The position numbers and the translations under genes are program-made. Under the pieces are notes generated by a model, which saw only the letters and a list, made by a program, of their open reading frames with translations, ran no database searches and had not been told where the DNA came from. From Burkholderiales bacterium (lineage in GTDB: Bacteria > Pseudomonadota > Gammaproteobacteria > Burkholderiales > Burkholderiaceae_C): DNA of 64,000 bases. Location of the stretch: contig QBMB01000002.1 in assembly GCA_003241965.1 (NCBI GenBank), forward strand, positions 53,715 through 117,714, given 5' to 3'. This document shows positions 57,528-64,000 of this stretch, in pieces. Within the stretch, counting starts at the first letter, position 1; each line of letters starts with the position of its first letter.

Positions 57528-59642
57528 ATGACCGCTGAGTACCAGGTCCACGGCGATGTGGCCGTCATCACGATGAACAACCCGCCGGTCAACGGTCTGG
57601 GTCTCTCCACACGGCAAGGCATTGCCGCCGGCCTCGAAAAAGCCGAGGCCGATCCGGCAGTGAAGTCCATCGTGATCACCGGCGCCGGCAAGGCGTTTTC
57701 GGGCGGCGCCGACATCCGCGAGTTCGGTTCACCCAAGGCACTCGCCGAGCCGAACCTGCTCTCGGTCATCCTGGCGGTGGAAAACACCTCCAAGCCCGTC
57801 ATCGCCGCCATGCACAGTGTGGCCATGGGCGGTGGCCTGGAGCTGGCGCTGGGTTGCCACTACCGCATTGCCGCACCCGGCACCAGCGTGGCGCTGCCCG
57901 AGGTGAAACTGGGCCTGATCCCCGGCGCCGGCGGCACGCAGCGCCTGCCGCGTGCCCTGGGCGTGGAGGCCGCACTCAACATGATCGTGAGCGGTGAGCC
58001 GGTGAAGAGCGAAATGCTAGCCATGCTGCCGGGCCAGAAACTGTTTGACAAGATGGCTGCATCGGCCGAAAGCCTGACTGATGAAGCCCTGGCCCTGGCT
58101 CGCGAGATGGCCGCCAAACACGCCGACGGCAGTGCGCTGCCCAAGGTGCGCAACCTGCCTTGCAAGCACCCGCTGGGCGACGCGTACTTTGCCTTCGCCC
58201 GCAACATGGTCAAGGGCATGTCGAAGAACTTCCCCGCGCCCGCCAAGTGCGTGGACGCGGTCGAAGCCGCCACCAAGAAGAAGTTCGACGACGGCATGGT
58301 CTTCGAGCGCGACATCTTCATCAACCTGATGTGGACGCCCGAGTGCCGCGCGCTGCGCCACCTGTTCACGGCAGAGCGCGCCGCGAGCAAGATTCCCGAT
58401 GTGCCCGAAGACACGCCCAAGCGTGAAATTGCGTCGATCGCCGTCATCGGCGCCGGCACCATGGGCGGTGGCATCGCCATGAACTTCCTCAACGCCGGCA
58501 TCCCGGTGAAGATGCTCGAGATGAAGCAGGAAGCGCTGGACCGGGGTCTGGCGACCATCCGCAAGAACTACGAAGCGCAGGTGAAGAAGGGCAAGCTCAA
58601 GCAGGACAAGTACGAGCAGCGCATGGCGCTCTTGAGCACCACGCTGAGCTACGACGACCTGAGTGCGGCCGACCTCGTGATCGAGGCCGTGTTCGAAGAG
58701 ATCGGCGTGAAGGAAGCCGTGTTCAAGGAGCTCGACCGTGTGATGAAGCCCGGCGCGATCCTGGCCAGCAACACCTCGACGCTCGACGTGAACAAGATTG
58801 CATCGTTCACCAAGCGCCCGCAGGACGTGGTGGGCCTGCACTTCTTCAGCCCGGCCAACGTGATGAAGCTGCTCGAAGTGGTGCGCGGCGAGAAGACCGC
58901 CAAGGACGTGATGGCCACCGTGATGACCACGGCCAAGAAGATCAAGAAGACCGCGGTGGTCTCCGGCGTGTGCGACGGCTTCATTGGCAACCGCATGATC
59001 GAACAGTACGGCCGCCAGGGCGGTTTTCTGCTCGACGAAGGTTGCACGCCCGAGCAGGTGGACAAGGCGATGGAGAAGTTCGGCATGGCCATGGGCCCGT
59101 TCCGCATGGGCGATCTGGCCGGCAACGACATCGGCTGGGCGATTCGCAAGCGCCGCTACCAGGAAAAGCCGGACATGAAATACAGCAAGACCGCTGACCT
59201 GCTGTGCGAGAAGGGCCGCTACGGCCAGAAGACCGGCGCCGGCTGGTACGACTACGTGCCGGGCAAACGCGACGCGATCCCGAACGCCGAAGTGGTGAAG
59301 ATGATCGAGGACCACCGCGCCTCGCTCGGCATCACGCCACGCAAGATCTCTGACGAAGAGATCGTGCAGCGCCTGGTGTATTCGCTGGTGAACGAAGCCG
59401 CGCACATCCTGGAAGAGGGCATTGCCAACAAGGCCAGCGACATCGACGTGGTCTACATCTTCGGCTATGGCTTCCCCGCACACCGCGGCGGCCCGATGAT
59501 TTACGCCGACACGGTGGGCCTGTTCAACGTGGTGCAGAGCATGAAGCGCTTTGCCAAGAACCCGCTGGACGACGCGAAATTCTGGGAGCCAGCCCCGCTG
59601 CTGGCGCGCCTCGTGGCCGAAGGCAAGACCTTCAACGCCTGA
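57528..59642 (+). CDS. bifunctional enoyl-CoA hydratase / 3-hydroxyacyl-CoA dehydrogenase (FadB/FadJ type)
   Basis: From the ATG at 57528 (GAAGGAGA in front), the product has 704 residues. The N-terminal crotonase domain shows GAGKAFSGGADIREFG, AMGGGLELALGCHYRIA and PEVKLGLIPGAGGTQRLPRALG with the catalytic glutamates. The dehydrogenase domain from about residue 300 shows IAVIGAGTMGGGIAMNFLNAG (NAD), GLHFFSPANVMKLLEVV with its histidine and SGVCDGFIGNRM. It carries out the hydration and second oxidation of beta-oxidation. It is followed by the thiolase and an acyl-CoA dehydrogenase. Confidence 0.95.
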   Translation: MTAEYQVHGDVAVITMNNPPVNGLGLSTRQGIAAGLEKAEADPAVKSIVITGAGKAFSGGADIREFGSPKALAEPNLLSVILAVENTSKPVIAAMHSVAMGGGLELALGCHYRIAAPGTSVALPEVKLGLIPGAGGTQRLPRALGVEAALNMIVSGEPVKSEMLAMLPGQKLFDKMAASAESLTDEALALAREMAAKHADGSALPKVRNLPCKHPLGDAYFAFARNMVKGMSKNFPAPAKCVDAVEAATKKKFDDGMVFERDIFINLMWTPECRALRHLFTAERAASKIPDVPEDTPKREIASIAVIGAGTMGGGIAMNFLNAGIPVKMLEMKQEALDRGLATIRKNYEAQVKKGKLKQDKYEQRMALLSTTLSYDDLSAADLVIEAVFEEIGVKEAVFKELDRVMKPGAILASNTSTLDVNKIASFTKRPQDVVGLHFFSPANVMKLLEVVRGEKTAKDVMATVMTTAKKIKKTAVVSGVCDGFIGNRMIEQYGRQGGFLLDEGCTPEQVDKAMEKFGMAMGPFRMGDLAGNDIGWAIRKRRYQEKPDMKYSKTADLLCEKGRYGQKTGAGWYDYVPGKRDAIPNAEVVKMIEDHRASLGITPRKISDEEIVQRLVYSLVNEAAHILEEGIANKASDIDVVYIFGYGFPAHRGGPMIYADTVGLFNVVQSMKRFAKNPLDDAKFWEPAPLLARLVAEGKTFNA

Positions 59643-59672
59643 GCCCAAGCACCCACACAAGGAGAACATTTC

Positions 59673-60848
<1,176 letters not shown>

Positions 60849-60862
60849 CACCGGGGCGCACC

Positions 60863-62686
60863 ATGACTTTGCGCCCGACCGTCGACTTTCTGCTGCACGA
60901 CTGGCTGCACGTCGAGACACTGCAACAGCGTGAGCGCTTCGCGGACCACAGCCGCGAAACGTTTGACGCGGTGCTCGACACCTGCGAGCGCATCGCGCGC
61001 GAGAAGTACGCGCCGTTCAACCGGCTGGTGGACACGCAGGAGCCGCATTTCGACGGCGAGCGCGTGATCCTGCCGCAGGCCACGCACGATGCGCAGAAGG
61101 CTTACGCCGGCTCGGGCATGCTGAGCGCCGCGCAAGACTACGAGATCGGCGGCATGCAGCTGCCCTACACGGTGGAGGCAGCCGCCAACGCTTTTTTTGC
61201 CATGGCCTCGGTCAGTATCGGCAGCGGCATGCTCACCACCGGCAACGCCAACCTGCTCATGGTGCACGGCACCGACATGCAGAAACAGGTGTTTGCGCTC
61301 AACGAATTCAGCGGCCGCTTCTCGGGGACCATGTGTCTGTCCGAGCCGCAGGCCGGCTCCAGCTTGAGCGACGTGTCCACCAAAGCCGTGCCCGATGGTG
61401 CCGACTTTGCGGACGATCCGCTGGGCCCACGCTACCGCCTCAAGGGCAACAAGATGTGGATCTCGGCCGGCGAGCACGAGCTGACCGAGAACATCATCCA
61501 CCTGGTGCTGGCCAAAATTCCGGATGAGAACGGCAAGCTCGTGCCGGGCACGCGCGGCATTTCGCTCTTCATCGTGCCCAAGAAGATGGTGAATACCGTC
61601 GGTGAATTGACCGGCGAGCGCAACGACGTGGCACTGGCCGGGCTCAACCACAAGTGCGGCTGGCGCGGCACCACCAACACGCTGCTCAACTTTGGTGAAG
61701 GCAAGTACCCCGTTGCCGGAGAGGCCGGTGCCGTGGGTTATCTCGTGGGCCAGGCAGGCAAGGGCCTGCACTGCATGTTCCACATGATGAACGAGGCCCG
61801 CATCGGCGTGGGCATGGCCGCCACCATGCTCGGCATGGCGGGTTACCTGGCCAGCCTGGACTACGCGAAAAACCGTCCGCAGGGCCGCCCGATGGGGCCG
61901 GCCGGCAAAGACCCCGCGCAAGCACCTGTGCGCATCATCGAACACGCCGATGTGAAGCGCATGTTGCTGGCGCAGAAGTCGTATTGCGAAGGTGCGCTCG
62001 CGCTCGAACTCTATTGCGCGCGGCTGGTGGACGAACAACACACGGCAGAAGCCAAGGCGGCGGACGACGCGCGCCTGCTGCTCGAAGTGCTCACGCCGAT
62101 TGCCAAAAGCTGGCCCAGCGAGTGGTGCCTGGAAGCGAACAGCCTGGCGATCCAGATCCACGGCGGCTACGGCTACACGCGCGACTTTCCGGTGGAGCAG
62201 TACTGGCGCGACAACCGCCTGAACATGATCCACGAGGGCACGCACGGCATCCAGGCCATGGACCTGCTGGGCCGCAAGGTGCTGATGGAAGGTGGCAAGG
62301 GCCTCACGCTGCTGGCCGGACGCGTCAACGACACGATTCAGCGCGCGATCCACGTGCCCGAGTTCGCGGCCCACGCCAACGCGCTGGGGCAGGCGCTCGC
62401 GCAGGTGGGCGCCGCCACCAAAGCCGCGTGGTCCACCGGCGAGCCGACCGATGCGCTGGCCAATGCCGTGCCCTACCTGCAGGCCTTCGGTCACACAGTG
62501 TTGGCGTGGGTGTGGCTGGACGTGGCGCTGGCCACCCAAGCGGCACCCGAGTCCCATGCACGCACCGGACGCCTCGCCGCCATGCGCTTTTTCTTCCACT
62601 ACGAATTGCCGAAGATCGGCGCCTGGTTGCAGGTGGTCAGCAGCCGTGACCAGACCTGCGCGGCCCTGCCTGAAGAAGCGTTCTGA
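60863..62686 (+). CDS. acyl-CoA dehydrogenase with extended C-terminal domain
   Basis: The 607-residue flavoprotein shows FSGTMCLSEPQAGSSLSDV and the FAD/substrate core (KMWISAGEHELTENIIHLVLAKI, MMNEARIGVGMAATMLGMAGY, IQIHGGYGYTRDFPVEQYWRDNRLNMIHEGTHGIQAMDLLGRK). After the core comes a DUF-type helical extension of about 110 residues, as in the DmdC/FadE12-like large acyl-CoA dehydrogenases. It does the first oxidation of the cycle. It stops one base into the start of the next gene (TGATG). Confidence 0.93.
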   Translation: MTLRPTVDFLLHDWLHVETLQQRERFADHSRETFDAVLDTCERIAREKYAPFNRLVDTQEPHFDGERVILPQATHDAQKAYAGSGMLSAAQDYEIGGMQLPYTVEAAANAFFAMASVSIGSGMLTTGNANLLMVHGTDMQKQVFALNEFSGRFSGTMCLSEPQAGSSLSDVSTKAVPDGADFADDPLGPRYRLKGNKMWISAGEHELTENIIHLVLAKIPDENGKLVPGTRGISLFIVPKKMVNTVGELTGERNDVALAGLNHKCGWRGTTNTLLNFGEGKYPVAGEAGAVGYLVGQAGKGLHCMFHMMNEARIGVGMAATMLGMAGYLASLDYAKNRPQGRPMGPAGKDPAQAPVRIIEHADVKRMLLAQKSYCEGALALELYCARLVDEQHTAEAKAADDARLLLEVLTPIAKSWPSEWCLEANSLAIQIHGGYGYTRDFPVEQYWRDNRLNMIHEGTHGIQAMDLLGRKVLMEGGKGLTLLAGRVNDTIQRAIHVPEFAAHANALGQALAQVGAATKAAWSTGEPTDALANAVPYLQAFGHTVLAWVWLDVALATQAAPESHARTGRLAAMRFFFHYELPKIGAWLQVVSSRDQTCAALPEEAF

Positions 62687-62988
62687 TGCTGCACCACATC
62701 GTCATGTGGAAGATCAAGGACCTGGGCGCCGAGGGCGACAAGGCCACCAACGTCGCCAAGGCGAAAGCCTTGCTGGACGCGTGCGCCGAGCTGGTGCCCG
62801 GCATCGAACGCTTCGACGTGGCCACGACCCAGCCCGGTCTGGAGGGCACCCACGATCTGGTGCTCAACAGCAGCTTCACCGACCGCGCGGCGCTCGCGGC
62901 GTACCAGACCCATCCTTCGCATGTGGCGCTCAAGCCGTTCATGCGCAAGGTGGTTCAAGAGCGCCAGTGCATGGACTACGAGACCTGA
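62686..62988 (+). CDS. Dabb (stress-responsive A/B barrel) domain protein
   Basis: The 100-residue protein shows MLHHIVMWKIKDLG, the central helix NVAKAKALLDACAELVPGI, and YQTHPSHVALKPFMRKVVQERQCMDYE, the standard Dabb pattern with its HP motif. These dimeric ferredoxin-like barrels occur in catabolic operons and in stress responses; some are monooxygenases or cyclases. Its start overlaps the acyl-CoA dehydrogenase stop by one base, so it is part of that operon. Confidence 0.88.
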   Translation: MLHHIVMWKIKDLGAEGDKATNVAKAKALLDACAELVPGIERFDVATTQPGLEGTHDLVLNSSFTDRAALAAYQTHPSHVALKPFMRKVVQERQCMDYET

Positions 62989-63110
62989 CCGACAGGCGGT
63001 TGCCGCGGGTGTCGATTGACCGGATGTCCAGGCATCCATGGAGCAGGAAGCGCAGGGTTGCGCTTTCACCCACCGTGCCGCACCATCTCGCGGCGCATCA
63101 GGAGCTTCAC

Positions 63111-63467
63111 ATGGAATACATGATCGTTTTCAAGGAACCCCAGTCCGATTTCGACCGCCGCCACGACGACGCCTATTGGGGTGCCTGGGGCGCCTACATC
63201 GCTGCGTTGCAGCAGTCGGGCATCAGCAAGGGCGGCAACGGCCTGCAGCCACCGCACACCGCCACGCAGGTGCGGGTGCGCGACGGCCAACGCCAGGTGC
63301 AGGACGGACCGTACCCCGACACGAAGGAGCACCTGGGCGGCTACTTCGTGATCGATGTGCCCTCGCTCGATCAGGCACTGGAATGGGCAGCACGCGCCCC
63401 CTGTGCCAGCACCGGCAGCGTGGAAGTGCGCCCGGGGCTCCCGCCCATGGACGCGCCGCACGCATGA
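63111..63467 (+). CDS. YCII-related (DGPF) protein, partner of the ECF42-like sigma factor
   Basis: The 118-residue protein begins MEYMIVFKEP and contains VQDGPYPDTKEHLGGYFVIDVPSLDQALEWAARAP, the DGPF motif of YCII-related proteins. These small alpha/beta barrel proteins usually accompany ECF42 sigma factors, and one is encoded 22 bases downstream. The start at 63111 is preceded by CAGGAGC. It is a likely target and perhaps an effector of the sigma factor. Confidence 0.88.
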   Translation: MEYMIVFKEPQSDFDRRHDDAYWGAWGAYIAALQQSGISKGGNGLQPPHTATQVRVRDGQRQVQDGPYPDTKEHLGGYFVIDVPSLDQALEWAARAPCASTGSVEVRPGLPPMDAPHA

Positions 63468-63489
63468 GCGCCGCCCGGAGGGCCGTCGA

Positions 63490-64000
63490 GTGAACTCCGG
63501 GGTGGCCGAGGCGGCTGCGCTCACGGCGCGAGCTGCCTACGGCCGCCTCGTCGCTTATCTGGCCTGGCGCTGGAACGATCTGGCGGCGGCCGAGGACGCC
63601 CTTGGCGACGCGCTGCTCAAAGCGCTGGAGCATTGGCCACAGGACGGCGTGCCGGCGCAGCCCGAGGGATGGTTGCTCACCGTGGCACGCCGCGCGCTGT
63701 TGCAGTCGGCCCGCCATCAAGGCGTCGTGCAGCGCCTGGCCGACGATCCGCTGGTGCGCGATCTGCTGCCGCGCGAGGACGACGCGGCGCCGCTTCCCTT
63801 CCTGCAAGCCAACCCGATACCCGACAACCGGCTGCGTCTGATGCTGGTTTGCGCGCACCCGGCCATCGACCGCGCGGTGCGCACGCCACTCATGCTGCAG
63901 GTCGTGCTGGGTCTGGATGCGCAGCGCATTGCTGCTGCATTTCTGGTGTCACCGGCAGCCATGGCGCAGCGGCTGGTGCGCGCCAAGCAGAAGATCGCAC
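63490..64000 (+). CDS. ECF42-like RNA polymerase sigma factor, N-terminal part (cut by the window end)
   Basis: From the GTG at 63490 (GGAGG upstream), the frame is open to the window end, giving 170 residues. It shows AAYGRLVAYLAWRWNDLAAAEDALGDALLKALEHWPQDGVPAQPEGWLLTVARRALLQSAR (region 2) and LMLVCAHPAIDRAVRTPLMLQVVLGLDAQRIAAAFLVSPAAMAQRLVRAKQKIA (region 4). This is the ECF42 pattern; members have a further C-terminal domain of about 200 residues that replaces an anti-sigma factor. The pairing with a DGPF protein supports the group. Confidence 0.88.
   Translation, partial: MNSGVAEAAALTARAAYGRLVAYLAWRWNDLAAAEDALGDALLKALEHWPQDGVPAQPEGWLLTVARRALLQSARHQGVVQRLADDPLVRDLLPREDDAAPLPFLQANPIPDNRLRLMLVCAHPAIDRAVRTPLMLQVVLGLDAQRIAAAFLVSPAAMAQRLVRAKQKIA

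Overview
The window is GC-rich, densely coded chromosomal DNA from a betaproteobacterium, most likely a member of the Comamonadaceae (order Burkholderiales; Hydrogenophaga-like is my best guess). This rests on gene content and protein style: an APS-type cysH with DUF934 and a one-subunit sulfite reductase, a 7Fe ferredoxin beside a thioredoxin-reductase-like FNR, a PurL of about 1390 residues, and Liv-type transporters next to acyl-CoA genes. I could not run a database search, so the genus is an inference.

Region by region. (1) 1-7480: the end of a YeiH-type exporter, then a compact cell-envelope redox and stress cluster with two ECF sigma / membrane anti-sigma pairs, two small exported proteins, a Tat-exported beta-propeller, a DUF305 protein and a SorAB-like sulfite dehydrogenase with its cytochrome c. 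Three transcription units are preceded by the same ECF-like promoter pattern, so the cluster looks like one self-controlled regulon. (2) 7481-11182: an accessory insertion zone with a decayed gene, a 17-bp tandem duplication, an IS91-type HUH transposase with a companion tyrosine recombinase, and an AlpA-like regulator, ending at the 3' end of a tRNA-Asn. (3) 11255-19010: ferredoxin and its reductase, then assimilatory sulfate reduction (cysN, cysD, cysH, DUF934, cysI and a TauE/SafE permease) on the minus strand. (4) 19114-34556: housekeeping genes (mnmC C-terminal type, yggX, fpr, dsbB, argA, hrpA, glnD, map) with a VapBC-type module, a FecR-SPOR fusion and a Rieske protein. (5) 34678-50275: purL, a HigBA module, a run of metabolic and membrane genes including a hemerythrin protein behind an Fnr-type box, then ppiC, bolA, yciB, cysK, msrB and selO. 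(6) 50403-62988: an acyl-CoA ligase, a complete Liv-type ABC importer and a beta-oxidation set (bifunctional hydratase/dehydrogenase, thiolase, acyl-CoA dehydrogenase), all on the plus strand; together these suggest import and breakdown of a carboxylic acid. (7) 63111-64000: a YCII/DGPF protein and an ECF42-like sigma factor cut by the window end.

Two themes run across the window. Sulfur metabolism recurs (sulfite oxidation outside, sulfate reduction inside, cysK-msrB). Palindromic repeat elements of two sequence families have landed inside coding genes (hrpA, purL twice, a TerB-like gene) without breaking the reading frame, so they are translated as extra peptide segments.
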